64,000 nucleotides of DNA. Source: Ctenosaura bakeri. Its lineage: Eukaryota > Chordata > Lepidosauria > Squamata > Iguanidae. Every line of letters begins with the position of its first letter. The stretch's first letter is position 1. Where the stretch lies: contig CAOLHI010000021.1 in assembly GCA_948474755.1 (NCBI GenBank), forward strand, positions 434,001-498,000, in the 5' to 3' direction. Both the position numbers and the translations under genes were made by a program. Shown piece by piece: positions 10,619 to 22,865 of this stretch. Below the pieces are notes generated by a model that was not told the origin of the DNA, did not search any database, and saw only the letters and a list, made by a program, of their open reading frames with translations.

Positions 10619-11085
10619 GGCCCTTTCCGCATGTGAGGGGGGGATGCCCAAAAACGCCCGAAAACGGAGCTTACCAGCGGGCGGGTGAGTCCGTCGCCAA
10701 TGAGGAGCAGCACGAGTTTGCTGCTCCACTGTCCTCTGGTATCCCAAATGGTGGCTTCTGATTGGTGGAGGCTCTCCACCAACCAGAGAAGCTTGTCAGT
10801 CGGAAGCCCGCCCCCAGCAGCTCTGCAGGCACGCACTTGTGCACGCCTTCAAATCTGCTTCGGAGCTGGGTAATGGAGTGGCACGGGGTTGTGCACTCCG
10901 TGCTTTTTAAAAACCTCTAGAAAGAGATTTTTAAAAAACACACCACAGGACCAGTTCCAGCCACTCCAGAGTGGACTGAGGTATGGAACTACAAAAAGTA
11001 GTCCGCCCCAGTCCACTCTATGGTGCAGAAGACCTCCGTTAGAGGTCGTTCTGCACTGTTTTAATAGCCTGGTGTGGAAAAGGCC
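10619..11085. mobile_element. MITE group 2c copy (467 bp)
   Basis: Ends GGCCCTTTCCGCA and TGGAAAAGGCC with AAT on both sides (10616-10618, 11086-11088). The interior has a self-complementary block GGTGGAGGCTCTCCACCAACC and is related to 57668-58120. Confidence 0.85.
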
Positions 11086-12089
11086 AATGGAAGAACAGTT
11101 TTATGTTTTCGTTGCAGAAATCTACATTTGGTCAGTTATTGATCTAGTCAATAGTCTATTGATTTTCTTTAAAAATGTGTGGATATTGACATTGCTATAC
11201 CCACAAGGCTATGTAAAATGGGGGAGGGGAAGTTCTTAGAGGCATGTGGGCCAGGTTTCACCCCTGTGACCCCCTACAGATACCATACCAAAAGTGAGGT
11301 TGTGTCACTTTATTATGACATTTTTGGCCAATTGTTGATGCTTTTGGAGGGTTGGGTAGTTCTGGGTGCATGAATGAGATAGACCGCTGCATATGTGGGC
11401 GGTTTTGGAGCAATAAGGTGTTAAAAATTGCATGAAGATTAGTCCATTTTTAAAAACAAAATTGTTTCCAGTGAATATGAGAGTGTAATGGCAGGGAGGG
11501 TTGGAGATCCACTAAAGCACGGTCTGGTGACTGCACGCAGCACCCATGCTGTGTAAAGAGTGGATGTTCTCAATCGGTCCTGCTATGACGTATAAAAATT
11601 AATGTATTCATGCCATGGTTTGTTGGAAAGTTGAAAGAATTATGGTCTAATATCCTTCAAGTACATATATGTTTTGTCCCAAGTGCCATAGGCAGTAAAT
11701 CATATGAAAATGAGGGAAAATTGATCTTTTGAAAAATGGTAATGTATAAAGTCATCATAACTATTGCTTATTTGTAGGAGAATCCATTTGGTTTCCAAAG
11801 AAGTTTTAAAATTGGACACTGTTCACAAGTTGAGTTTCCATTAGAAAAGTTAGAAAAGGATACCTTTCAACCATTGTAACAGAATCACAAAAAGGCTGAA
11901 ACTGGCATATCATGCATTTTTTATCTCATGTTTTTATATCACATAAAAACATAATCCACAACCTGCAAGTTTTTAAAAGAGATAATCAGATCTTCCCATC
12001 TCATACTACCAATTTTTGGTTTGGCCTATTGATTATCTGTACTAAATATCATCCTCAGCTAAAATAAATACTGATTTTTCAGAGCAGGT
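11086..12089. other. Noncoding stretch, AT-rich
   Basis: No gene and no recognised element in this interval. Confidence 0.4.
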
Positions 12090-12499
12090 CTAGTCATAGT
12101 ATTGCCTGTGGTCCATATGCAGCCCTTGGATTTCAATTTTGTGGATTCTGAAGCCCATCTTCTAGTCCTCCAAAGCCCCAAGTCCCCCAAAGACATGATT
12201 TTCAAGCAATTTTCAAGCAATTTTTACCTCAAAATCATACTGGAAAAGTGATATTACTACCATTATACCCACAAAACTCTATAACCTTACTCTAATTACA
12301 AATACCTCCATTTTCCTCTGCAGTCTCTCTCAAGGTGGTATCAGCAAGTGATGAAATCTTACTTCCTGTCATCATTTTGAGTGTGACAACAGAGGAAAAC
12401 AGAAGTATTTGGCTGTGCTATATGTGTGTGGGAAGTGTAGCTCATGGTGGATCTGGGGTAGAAATTGCCCCTTGCCCCCCACATAGTTTCCCACCACTG
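12090..12499. mobile_element. Possible hAT-type MITE
   Basis: The right end reads as CAGTGGTGGGAAAC on the reverse strand, and the left end contains TTGCCTGTGGTCC and TGCAGCCCTTGG, wording common in hAT MITEs. Candidate 8-bp flanks GAGCAGGT and GTGCAGAG agree only partly. Weak call. Confidence 0.3.
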
Positions 12500-12692
12500 G
12501 TGCAGAGCACTGAAGGATTTTGTTTAATGCTAGAGGACCAAAATGGGGACAGGGTATGTTTAGTCATTTTTTTTTTTAATCTTCTGTGAATATTTGCTCT
12601 TTTAGAATTTGGGCACCACTTCAGAGAAGCGTGTGAAAACAAGACGATATATATACCCCTTCCCAAGATTGCCAAAGTTGGTTTGGGACATG

Positions 12693-13146
12693 GGTTATTT
12701 CTGCATAGTGTCTCAGTCCCATGATGGGACTGCGATGTCAGCACTCCTTGGGTCTTCCTTCTGCACATCATCATGGTCCCACAGCCATCTTGTCCCCAAT
12801 CTTGTTGCGATCATGGGATAATTACTTAATGGAAAAAATTGTTAAGTGCCTGTAATTGTATGACGCTCCCATCACCTGTGGCCATTTGGAAGGGCTGGAA
12901 GCATGATCATGCACTTCATTCCACAGAGCAGCATGGGAAAGAGTCTGGCTGCATTGCAGAAGGAAGGAAGGAAGGAAGGAAGGAAGGAAGGAAGGAAGGA
13001 AGGAAGAAGCATGTTGCTCATGCTCCCTTCCAAAGGGAGTCAGCCAGCTGCAGAGGGGACATTCCCATCATGCCCCCTTCTCAGCAAAGGTGCTGCTGGG
13101 ATTGCAACAGGATGTAGGTGGGAACAGGTGAGGTGTGGAAATGGCC
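12693..13146. mobile_element. MITE group 2b copy with internal GGAA expansion
   Basis: Starts GGTTATTTCTGCA (decayed GGCC) and ends TGGAAATGGCC. Flanks are ATG and ACG. Internal order of blocks follows 10115-10531 and 47446-47872. A GGAA tetranucleotide has expanded inside the copy. Confidence 0.7.
12958..13006. repeat. (GGAA)n microsatellite
   Basis: About twelve GGAA units within the MITE at 12693-13146, apparently grown from a GGAAGGAAG seed that other copies carry. Confidence 0.93.
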
Positions 13147-14839
13147 ACGGTGAGTGGATCATACATCATGATCTTCATAGCTGTATGGGACATTGAACAT
13201 TAGTCTCTCCAGTCTATGGTCCAAGACTACAACCACTACACTATTGAAATGGACATCTGGAAATGTAATTAGAATTCACACACGTGGCTTAGCACAGAGG
13301 TGGGCAACTGTGAAGGCTTGGGGAACACATTTGCCCTCCAGAACACTACACCCACCACAAATGACATGTTGTTTACTTTCAAACACCCTGAGCTGGGGAG
13401 GGGGGCGCAGAGGTCATTTTTACCACATCTTGGAGTCCCCTGAGCTATTTGAGGCCCAGAAGAGTTTTTTTTTTTTTAACAGCACGGAATAAGCAAGAAG
13501 CCATGTTTGCTTCCCGTTTAAAGAAAAAAAGAGGATCCCCTTAGGACTAAACTGACTTGAGAGGGCCAGTATATGGTGGAAATGCCTGTTGTCCACCCCA
13601 GACAGCATTGAGGGGGCATTTTCAGGCAAAAAAATAACAAAAGAAATTATTCTGGAGGGCAGAACCCTCCAAACATGATGGAAATGATCTCCATATCTCC
13701 CTAGAGGTCATTTGAGGGGCTTGTCTTAGCATAACTGTGAGTGGTTCAAAATTTAGATAGCTCTTTGAACACTTCAAATGTAGGCAGAAGGACAAAGGGG
13801 TGAAGAGAATAGACAAACATATGTGTTACAGTAGTGAACTACTATAGTCATGTACCACTATAATCCTGGAAATTCAGAACTTGGTTGTATCCTTGAATCT
13901 ATTATTTGTACGGAGTTATCGTCATGCTTGACCCAGACTGTTTTGCCTCTTTTTGATCAATCCTGCTCTGTTTGGCTGTGCAAAGTATATGTCCAAAGAA
14001 AAGGAAGGGGAGGTTGTTGGAGGTTGTGTTGGAGGGGCTGTAAGGGAGGGAATGCCCATAAAGGAACCACCCGGTGTGGTTGTGCTCTTTCAATCAATAC
14101 TTTGCATCAAAGTGGTTTAAACATGTGTGGCTCTATCAGTTTGACTTTTTTTCCCCAACTAGACCTGTAGCATCGATTAGGACCACAGATTGGAAAGGAG
14201 GTAGAACATGGTTATTGTAAAACTATACACACACACACACACTATACTGAGAAGGGGGGTAATTGTCTAAAGTCAATCTGTAGCTTCTTAAACAGAAACT
14301 TAGAATGTATCTACTGGGTGGGCAAAATAAAGGTCTTATGCCCCAAACAAGAATTCTGCTTCCTAAATGAAATTTCCTTTCAGTCTTCAAATTTCTAGCA
14401 TTGCAGAAAGTGAGATATTAAAAATCGTTCATGCCTAAAGCTCTTAAAAACTAAAGCCTAAAGCTGTGTTCACAGTTCCTTTTCTTCGGATGTCTATACT
14501 GTATTTCTAATTGTTCTAATAATGTTTTAAATCACTACAGTGCTAGAAATCTGGGCACTGGAGAAAAATTTACTGGGCAGGCAGAATTCTGGGGTGGGGT
14601 GTGTGTGTCCTTATTTTGAACCCCCCTTTTCTGGTAGCTATGCCCTGGAAGCACATAAAAGTTCTTCCTGGCAGGATCTGTTAGAGACTGCTTCTCTACC
14701 TTCCATGTCTTGGATTTTAATAGTCGTCTAATTCAGTTGCAAGGAACATGGATATAAAGAGTAGCTGCAATTATTCTCGTCCTTGATAAGACAGAGCATA
14801 TGAACATATTGGGACCTCTTGCTGAGAGGATGGTGAATT
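13147..14839. other. Noncoding stretch with a CA microsatellite
   Basis: No gene seen. A (CA)n run lies at 14227-14242 and a T-run at 13468-13478. GAGGTGGGCAAC at 13302 resembles a hAT end but no partner end was found. Confidence 0.35.
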
Positions 14840-14970
14840 GCTGCAAGATTTTTCACGTTCTATAACTTTTTTTTCTTGCAAGAGTCTTTGTTTCCAAGTT
14901 AAAAGCTTTTTGCAAAAAAATGCACTGTTTCCCATGCAAAAATGTGCAAGACAAATATCATGGCCAGTAG
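14840..14970 (+). repeat. AT-rich repeat family, probable fragment
   Basis: Contains TTTGCAAAAAAATGCACTG and ATGCAAAAATGTGCAAGAC, similar in style to the AT-rich family at 2595 and 19245. Short and uncertain. Confidence 0.3.
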
Positions 14971-16204
14971 CTACATCAGCTACTATGAAAAGTAGACAGA
15001 TGAGTAAATCTAGTGAACAATTCTGTATTCATGATTGTTGCTTAGTCACGACTGTGATACTATTTCCACAATCATGACTTCCTATCCCAACCTACTTTAC
15101 CAGGCATCAACTGCATGGGGAGAGGGAGGTTCATTCTGCTGGCAACCAGAGTATGGCCAAATGATGTTTCCATCAGGTTTGGCAGGGACGAGCCAGGAGA
15201 GATTACTTAGTGAAGTATGCTAAGTTAGCTAAGTAGCTGACGTGGAATACAGGCCAACATTTTTTGTAGAAAAACAAACTCCTCCCCCCCCCAAAAAAAA
15301 ATCCTGAAAATTGCAAAAACTCTCATAATTTCAAGGAGGAAGCTTTTGAAATTGTTCATTGGTGCATAAGAATATGAAAGCAGCAAAGAGGAACAGCATG
15401 TAAAACTCATTTGGCACAAAGTACAGGATGAGTAAAGATGGCTAACATCTATGCCTGTTAGCTGCTTGCTATTATGATACTATTGCAGATGTCCTGGATA
15501 TTTTGTGGAAACTTTATTGATGAAATGCAGGATGCTCCTGTATGTTCTCAACAAGATATGGGTAAATCAGTCTAATTCCTGTCTCTGCCACTTGCTCACA
15601 CACTAATCCATACATTCATTTGCAATTATCTAAAAATTTTGATTATACAATCTCCATGACAATCAGCAGTGAAATACATTTCTTGTGTTCTTTCTCTCTC
15701 TCTCTCTCATTCTCTCTTTTTAAAAATTCTTCTCTACACAGATCTTTCAAAATGTACACTTCAAAAACATTTTGTTACTTTGCTTTGTGCCAAGGACTAT
15801 GTCATCACATCCAGTTAAATAATTACCTTCCAATGTGCATGCTATCTGAGAAGATCAGGTCAGTTTGTACAGTAATTTACAGAGTTCTTATTTCTCAAGC
15901 ATCCCTACTTGTAACAATCTTGGTTTGAGAACAAACTGTTTCATAGGCTCTTTGATGCCTTTAACTGTGCCTATTGGTGGTGGTGGTTGTGATAGTGATC
16001 ATGGAGGAGAAGCAACTGCTTTTAAAGATATACCTGATTTTGGGTTCTCTTGGCCCTTATGCTATTTCTTGGGTTGGGATAGGATAAATCTCTCATCACT
16101 ATATATATATGTGATGGACATGGAAACTAAAGAAATAAGACTAGATAGACTGTAGAGCTTGGAGTATTCTTTTTGAGAAGAATATATATATAATGACTGG
16201 CATT
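14971..16204. other. Noncoding stretch with a TC microsatellite
   Basis: No gene seen. (TC)n lies at 15691-15709. C-run and A-run at 15285-15301. Nothing else recognised. Confidence 0.4.
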
Positions 16205-17190
16205 CATTATTGCATCAGTATTGCATCCTGGAGAGAAGTGACTAGTGGGGTGCCACTGGGTTCTGTCCTGGGCCCAGTGCTGTTCAACATCTTCATCAAT
16301 GACATGGTTGAAGGCATAGAGGACATGATGATTAAATTTACAGATGATACCAAATTGGTTGCTAATACCCCAGAGGACAGGATCAAAATTCAAAATGACC
16401 TTAACAGATTGGAGAACTGGGCCAAAGCTAACAAAATGAATTTCAGCAGAGAGAAATGTAAGGTCCTACACTTGGGCAGGAAAAAATGAAATACATAACT
16501 ATAGGATGAGAGACATCTGACTGGACAACAGTATGTCTGAAAGGGATCTAGGAGTCTTAGTAGACCACAAGCTGAAAGTGAGTCAGCAATGTGATGTGCC
16601 AGCCGAAAAAGCCAATGCAATTCTTGGTTTCATCAGTAGGACTATGATGTCTAGATCAAGGAAAGTAATAGGACCACTCTATTCTGCTTTGGTCAGACCC
16701 CATATGGAATACTGTGTCCAGTTCTGGGTACCTCATTTCAAGAAGGATATTGACAAACTGGAATGTGTCCAGAGGAGGGACCAAAATAGCAAAGGGTCTG
16801 GAAGCCCTGCCCTATGAAGAACATCTTAGGGAGCTGGGTACGTTTAGTCTGCAGAAGAGAAGATTAAGAAGGAACATGACAGACATGTTCAAATAGTTGA
16901 AAGGATATCATATTGATGAAGGAACAGGGTTGTTTTTCACTGTTCCAGAAACTAGGACAAGGAGCAATGGATTCCACCTAAACCTCAGGAAGAACGTCCT
17001 GATGGTCAGAGCTGTCCAACAGTGGAATATGCTGCTTCGGAGTGAGGTGGAGTCTCCTTCTTTGGAGTTTTTAAAGCAGAGTCTGGATGGCCATCTGTTG
17101 GAAGTGCTTTGATGTGTGTCTCTGGATGGCAGGGGGTTGGTCTAGATGAGCCTGTAGTCTCTTCCAACTCTATGATTCTATGATTTATAA
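16205..17190 (+). mobile_element. CR1 LINE copy 2, 5'-truncated
   Basis: Parallel to copy 1 at 1058-2082 from the GAGAGAAGTGACTAG block to the ATTCTATGATT terminus at about 17170-17185. It has lost its 5' part, as usual for CR1. Confidence 0.93.
16237..17112 (+). pseudogene. CR1 ORF2 relic, frameshifted
   Basis: The first open piece (to 16489) keeps [20 protein letters not shown] and an FTDDTKL form of the catalytic block; the two aspartates are kept but the GG after TKL is deleted. Stop TGA follows GRKK at 16487-16489. Later pieces at 16533-16817, 16714-16896 and 16897-17112 match the C-terminal part in different frames. A small deletion near 16778 (the consensus AGGGTGACC became AGGGACC) explains one shift. 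Inactive. Confidence 0.9.
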
Positions 17191-17457
17191 CTTTGAGTGA
17201 GCACTCCATAACTGCTCTGTGACTATGTAAATGTGAGGCTATGCTACCTTAAGAACCAGCAGTTGGTTTAGACAAAAGAGTTCCATTCAGCTTTCTGTTG
17301 GACACAAGGAAGATAGTGTTTCCATACCCTCCCTGCCATTTTCAGTGAATCATTGTCATCCATGATATGTCCGAAGTACAATAGTCTAGCTTAGTCTTTT
17401 TGGCTTCTAATGACAATTTAGGAATGATTTGCTCTTAGATTAATTTGCCTTTTTGTC

Positions 17458-18040
17458 TGTCAGGGTTTGTGGATCCAGTCTTATGTGTATGCTGAATATG
17501 CACTAATATATGTAATAGAATAGATTAGTTAGTTTAGATTTCCTGTTGTCTGCTAAAGTGCTTCCAAATATCAATTGCCAATTATTGATTGCAACAATGT
17601 ATCTGGGGAAACTCACTCAGGTATTCCCAGGGACAAAATGGTTAATTGCTTCATTGTTTATTGCTATGATGTATCCAGGCAAGGTGGGAAAATCAGAGGG
17701 GGGATTTGAAAGTAACAAAAAGGTGTTATGGGAACTGACAATGCTTTAGATAAGATGACAGGAACTTGTTCCTGCCTCAAGGATAAAAGATATGTAAACA
17801 ACAGAGGGTCTGAGAAAGTGCCTTACTGGTGGGATGATGTGAGATTTATGACTTTCACCAATCAATGCTATGCACGTCTAAATTCATATGCCTGGGTACA
17901 TAATCTGTAACCAGCTGGTGTGTGATAGTCTCAGCAACATCCCAGCAAAGCTGCTGTGTTGCTTGACTTGATAAAAACAAATACTTCTGGTTCAAACTCT
18001 TAGCAAAGTTTGTGAAGTCCAAGTTACTCAGGACATGACA
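17458..18040 (+). mobile_element. Possible solo LTR, family F
   Basis: Starts TGTCAGGGTTTG and ends GGACATGACA, giving a short TGTCA inverted pair. The right third (AGCTGGTGTGTGATAGTCTC, GCTGCTGTGTTGCTTGACTT) reads like an R-U5 segment. Flanks TTGTC and CATCT do not match, so boundaries or the call may be wrong. Confidence 0.35.
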
Positions 18041-18249
18041 CATCTCAGAGGTCACTAGTCATCTATCCATCTTGCTCTATGTCATTTCTTGGCCCCTGTT
18101 CCATCAACATAGAACAAATTTCTGAAGCAATTATTTACTGGAAGAGAAACTTTCTTCTGTTACACATCAAAAGTCAAGTTCAGCACCACTAACAGCTGCA
18201 TGGCACACAGATCTTCAGAACCCCTGGCCAGGATGTTTATATTTTTCTC

Positions 18250-18600
18250 TTACTGGAATAAAAGTGACTTCCCCATTCAGTGTACTCTACAATGTCCATA
18301 TAACTTGCCTCTAACACCACATTTCAAATGAATTGATTCTCTTCCTGACATCTTTCTTCACTGTCCAGCTTTCACATCCATGGATGATCCTGTCTTTGAT
18401 ATTCAATGGTATCCCAGTTGAGGATCTCATCTAGCTTCTTCACAGCTGTCTTTCCAAGTTTTAGTCTTTTTCAGATTTCTTGACCACAGACTCAGTTTTG
18501 ATGACTGAGCCAAGGTACAGAAGTGTACAGTGGTTTCTGCAATATAATCTCTTTCATGACAAATTCAGAAAGTTGGAATGTCCCTGTCTTGATTAGGACA
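18250..18600 (-). mobile_element. BovB/RTE LINE relic
   Basis: On the minus strand the GTGAAAGCTGGACAGTGAAG region and GAATCAATTCATTTGAAATG match the C-terminal ORF2 region of BovB, and both blocks also occur in the plus-strand relic at 53270-53620. No open frame persists. BovB is abundant in squamates, so it supports the host assignment. Confidence 0.75.
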
Positions 18601-19244
18601 AAAGAGGAAATCTGAGAGGAGGGAAGAGTGAAAAAAATTACAGTGAAATTAAACATCCTCAGGAGAGGAGAGGGAGGTCATATTGAATCATTAGTGAGAG
18701 GACATGCAACACAAGATGAATAAAGTTATTGAAATCACTGCTTGTCTTCCTTATGGAACTCTTGGCTACAAGGTGGCTTCTCAGCCCTACATCTGTAGGT
18801 TGGCAGCATTTGGGTCTGCTGGAGCATCGCCTCATGACAATTTTATCATCAGTCTAGGAGAAGAAAATAAATTTGCTAACTGACCAGAATTGGCAGGCTC
18901 ACTGCTACCTTGTCACGTTCCAGACATCCTAGGTTTGATTCAAGCTGGAAAAAAGAGGAATGTGAGCCAACAATTGTCTGATCAACATGCTGTTACAGGG
19001 AGAAGAGAGATGAATGAGCTTGTGGAGGGGGAAAAGGTAAATTAGTACATAAGGAGAATTCAAGGTTTTGCTGGGACAGAAATATTATTTAGAGATGTTA
19101 CATCTCACCATTTATAAAATTAATACATCTGAGATGTGTTTTTAAAATATCTTGAAATTAAGGTGCAAATTAAAACTGTAAAAAGCACAACTTAGCAGCA
19201 ATAGTAAAAGCCAGTATTTGGTTTAGTCAAGTCAAATACTTCTG
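18601..19244. other. Noncoding stretch
   Basis: No gene and no recognised element. Confidence 0.4.
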
Positions 19245-19525
19245 ATGAGAAATGGAAAGAATATTCAAAAATATTGTCAAAATGGTCCTTTTTTTTTTTT
19301 GAGAGCTATGGATGAAAAGAATCCTAAAATGACAATATTCTTTGTAGTCTGAGACTTATTCAGTGCAAAATTCACATATAGTTGATTCATTTAGAAAACA
19401 ACATGTTCATTTTCTGTTCAGGAAACAGCTTTTTCTGGGCAGAAAATGATGTTTCTAAACAAATGAACTATGTGTAAATTTTGCAAAGAATAAATCTCCA
19501 ATTCTGAGCAAAAAGCAGAATAAGT
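19245..19525 (+). repeat. AT-rich unclassified repeat family, copy 2
   Basis: AATGGAAAGAATATT near 19251, then ACTTATTCAGTGCAAAATTC near 19349 and its partial inverse ending TTTTGCAAAGAATAAATC near 19480-19497, with TTTTCTG words between. The mirrored blocks suggest a foldback element. A group-1 MITE fragment follows directly. Confidence 0.6.
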
Positions 19526-19651
19526 TACTGAGGCCAAAGAGCTCTTTGGCTGAGAATTCCAGATGCCCCTCTCTAAACTGCAAACCCTAGGATTCCATAT
19601 GATGTTGAAAGTGGAATAATAGCACTATAACAGTATAGTGCGGAAATGGCC
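19526..19651. mobile_element. MITE group 1, left part missing
   Basis: Matches the right half of complete copies such as 20509-20710, from GAGGCCAAAGAGCTC to CGGAAATGGCC. The left arm is absent. Confidence 0.8.
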
Positions 19652-19934
19652 ATAATTCCACCGAATCTCTCTGAAAATCACACTTCAGTTTCTGGTAGTA
19701 AAAGAAGACGGCTACAGACATATAATTCATTGCGCCATTAAGAACCTACTAGTCCTTTATTGAGATCATTTGGGAGGCTCCTGGATGCCTTCTTGGCCAC
19801 TATTTTTAGTATTGGGCTGGTCTCTTGGATCTGACTGTTTAATCCATTGGTTTTCTATTTGGATGTGTTGCATTCCACCATTGGATTACTCACTGAGATA
19901 CAGTGAGTCACTATAGGGACAACATTATGGCCAT
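19652..19934. other. Short noncoding stretch
   Basis: Nothing recognised. Confidence 0.4.
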
Positions 19935-20150
19935 TTTGTTGTTGAGGGCCTTCAAGTTGTTTCTGATTTATGACAACACTTGAGAACATTTATTCTGGGG
20001 AGCTTTCCCCTTGCCTCCCTCTGAGGCTGAGAATGTGTGACACGCCCATGGCCACTTAGTGAGTTTCCATGGCTGAGCAGGGATTTGAAACATGGACTCC
20101 TGGAGTCCTAGTCCAACACTCAAACCACTATACTGTGGCAGCTCTTATTA
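19935..20150 (-). mobile_element. tRNA-derived SINE
   Basis: Read on the minus strand: a tRNA-like head (AGTGGTTTGAGTGTTGGACT, then a decayed GTTTCAAATCCC B box), the CATGGAAACTCACTAAGTG block, and a tail AACAACTTGAAGGCCCTCAAC followed by AACAA. This is the same SINE as at 26138, 52388 and 59155. The 3' end is BovB-like. Confidence 0.85.
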
Positions 20151-20351
20151 TTCCTTTCCTTGGCCAAGCAGGCAGCAAGCAAACCAATATAAATCATATT
20201 TAAAGCCAGAATCCTGCTGATTTGATATGCTGGGTATAGCTACACTGGGATAAGTGGTAGGTGACAGGAAGAAAAGGGTATTAAAGAAACAGGTTGCTCA
20301 AGAGATAACAAATTTTGGCTGCTTTTTCCAACCACTGGAAAAAGTGCAACT
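20151..20351. other. Short noncoding stretch
   Basis: Nothing recognised except a small inverted pair CTTTTTCCA/TGGAAAAAG near 20322-20345. Confidence 0.4.
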
Positions 20352-21475
20352 GCTAGTATAGTCATAGAATCATACAGTTGGAAGAGACTGCTATGAGCAT
20401 CTAGTCCAATCTCCTGTCATGCACAAATGCACAGCTAAAGTACTCCTGAGTGACAGCTGTTCAACCTCTGTTTGAAGACCTCCAAGGAAGGAGAATTCAT
20501 GACTCTTTGGCTGTTTCTGCACTAGCCTGTTGTAGTGCTATTATTCCACTTTCAACATCCTATGGAATCCTGGGGTCTGCAGTTTAGGGAGGGGCATTAA
20601 GAATTCTCAGCCAGAGAGCTCTTTGGGCTCAGAAAACTACAAACCCCAGAATTCCACAGGATGTTGGAAATGTAATAATAGCACTATAGGAATGTAGTGT
20701 GCAAATGGCCTTTGAGACAGTTCATTCTATTATTGAACAATTCTTACAATGAAGAAGGTGTTAGGTGAAAGCTCTTTTCTTATAACTTAAATCCATTCAT
20801 TCATACACTGGTCCCTAGAGCAGCAGAAAACAAGATTGCTCCATCCTGGAAAGGATGTCCCTTCAGAATTTAAAGATGGCTTTCTCGGCTTTGTATTCTC
20901 CAGGCTAAACAACCCAGCTCCCTAAGACATTTCTCATTGGTCTTAGTTTTCAGACCTTTTACCAACTTGGTTGCTCTTTTCTGGACATGTTCCAACTTGT
21001 CACTATCCTTCTTGAATTGTGGTGCCTAGAACTGGACACAGTATACCAGGTCAGGTTTGACCAAAGTCAAATAAAATGGCACTATTACTTCCCTTGTCCC
21101 AGAAACGATGCGCCTCTTGATGAAGCCTAGAACTGCATTTACTTTTTTAGCTGCTGCATCACACTGTTGGCTTATGTTCAGCTTGTGGTCTTCTAAGACT
21201 CCTAGATGCCTTTCATATGTACTGTGGTCAAGCCAGGTGTCACTCATCTTATATCTGTGCATTTCGTTTTACTACCAAAATGTAGTAGCTTACACTTCCC
21301 AGTGTTGAAATCCATTTTATTAGTTTTGGCCCAGCTTTCTAATCTGTTAAGGTCATTTTGAATTCTGATCCTGTCCTCTGGAGTGTTAGCTACTGCTCCT
21401 AATTTGGAGACATCTGCAAATGTGATAAGAATACCCTCTATTCCTTCATCCAAATCATTGATAAAGATATTGTTA
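20352..21475 (-). mobile_element. CR1 LINE copy 3, older subfamily, interrupted
   Basis: The minus-strand 3' terminus is at 20352-20365 (TCATAGAATCATAC) and the copy runs to about 21475. It is more diverged than copies 1 and 2. A group-1 MITE has inserted at 20509-20710 with a TTT duplication, leaving the CR1 sequence continuous on both sides. Confidence 0.88.
20509..20710. mobile_element. MITE group 1 nested in CR1 (202 bp)
   Basis: Ends GGCTGTTTCTGCAC and GTGCAAATGGCC, flanked by TTT on both sides (20506-20508, 20711-20713). Arms pair imperfectly around a GAGCTCTTTGG core. It is younger than the CR1 it splits. Confidence 0.88.
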
Positions 21476-21510
21476 GAAACTAGGAAGGCAAAATTGGAAG
21501 AATGCTGCAT
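21026..21510 (-). pseudogene. CR1 ORF2 relic with damaged catalytic motif
   Basis: Two open pieces. 21244-21510 carries [13 protein letters not shown] and then FADVSKLGAV, in which the second catalytic aspartate is replaced by valine. 21026-21262 carries ERHLGVLEDHKLNISQQCD and later C-terminal blocks. A frameshift separates them. The copy cannot encode an active reverse transcriptase. Confidence 0.85.
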
Positions 21511-21689
21511 GTTACTTGCAAGGCCACTTGCTTTGGATATATTTCATCATAACCTGAAATATATGGGGTCCTGAGGAATTAGCATGTGTGGCCTGAAGCA
21601 CAGAAGAAGGGAGGAGTGACTGCCTTTTGCCCTCCCAGAAAAGCATCCATGCCCCAAAGTGAATGTAACCCTGCTTCTTTGGGATTTAT

Positions 21690-22435
21690 TTACCTATTTC
21701 ATCTTCAAAAACCACTTAATATTCCAGTTTAAAGGGTAGCAAACCCAAGCGTAATCATGGTTTTAACACGCTAATCTCTAACCAGGCCCAACGCTATCAG
21801 AACAGTAGTCCCTTGGATTCTCTCATGCAATGTTCTCTTTAAAATATAGGGCTTTCGGTCAGAAGAACAGCTGTCTGGCATTAAAATAAAAGCCTTCAAT
21901 GCCCCCTGGCATTGCCATGAGGTTGCTGGGGAATTTTCACTGAGGGCCCAGGGAAGGTTACTGAAGAGGCAAAAGTAGGACTGGAAAAAAATATTTCATC
22001 TAACTTGTAAAGGAGCTTGGAACCATACCACAAGCATCATAATTAACTTTAATAATTATAAATGTAAATGCAGACAAGCCACAAGGTTTTAATGGTGTGC
22101 CACATGCTTCTGCTAATTATTTTAGAGTTTGGACACATTCAGTGCCAGCTAATTATAAAACCCTGCTATGGAAATCATCTGTTTATATTAGACTTATTGA
22201 TCTCTAGTGTTTAAGCAATATGAAAGGGGAAATCTACAATGCCGTACCATCTGCTTTGTATTCCTAATTGCTTTTAAAGAATCAAATATATAAATAGTCA
22301 GCTTTTCACAGGGAAGTCTTCAAACCCATTCGACGAGCAGGTTTTGCAGAGCTAAGCAAAGAGGGAATGAGTTGAAGTATTAAAATTAAAAAGTTGCCTT
22401 TTTAATATTTTTGATGGTGCACTTCTCTCCAAACC
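21690..22435. other. Repeat-free island, candidate conserved noncoding element
   Basis: No repeat similarity. Contains dense homeodomain-like cores: ATAATTAACTTTAATAATTAT near 22041, GCTAATTATTTTAG near 22113, GCTAATTATAAAACC near 22148. Such clustering and base composition is typical of developmental enhancers, but function is only inferred. Confidence 0.35.
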
Positions 22436-22439
22436 ATCA

Positions 22440-22526
22440 TGGGGCAGAGTAACTGAGAGAGAAAGGAAGGGGAGGGAGGGGGAGAAAGAGAGAAAGAGCT
22501 AGGAGGGGGGAGAGAGAGATTGAAAA
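22440..22526. repeat. Purine-rich low-complexity tract
   Basis: GA/GGA-rich run. The minus-strand open frame across it is a leucine-serine-proline artefact. Confidence 0.85.
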
Positions 22527-22865
22527 CAAGGGCAAAAGCCAACGTCTTGGGGCCATCTCTACCATTAGACAGAGTAAGGCAGCTATCACAGGCGTTAAAT
22601 TTTCAATGGGGGTATGGCAGTGGTTGCAGCCCCCTTGCCAGATTTGATGGGTCAACCAAGCCCTGTATCCTCTGATACGTTTGTGCTATCCCCAGTATTG
22701 AAAGAAGTGTCTGTAACTAGTCCAAGCTGTATGTGGTTGGAATGGTAATAGAGGCATAACTTTGATCTTTGTGGCAGACACCAAAATGCCGTAGGCTAGC
22801 CCTGGAGAATTTTGTCTATCTCAGGAAAGCCAAAATGTTTATCTGATCTGTCATTATGATGATTA

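Noticed and set aside
12958..13006. CRISPR-like or tandem array
   Set aside because: Plain GGAA microsatellite; no spacers, and the genome is eukaryotic.
13302..13345. hAT-like left end GAGGTGGGCAAC
   Set aside because: No matching right end or 8-bp duplication found within 600 bp.
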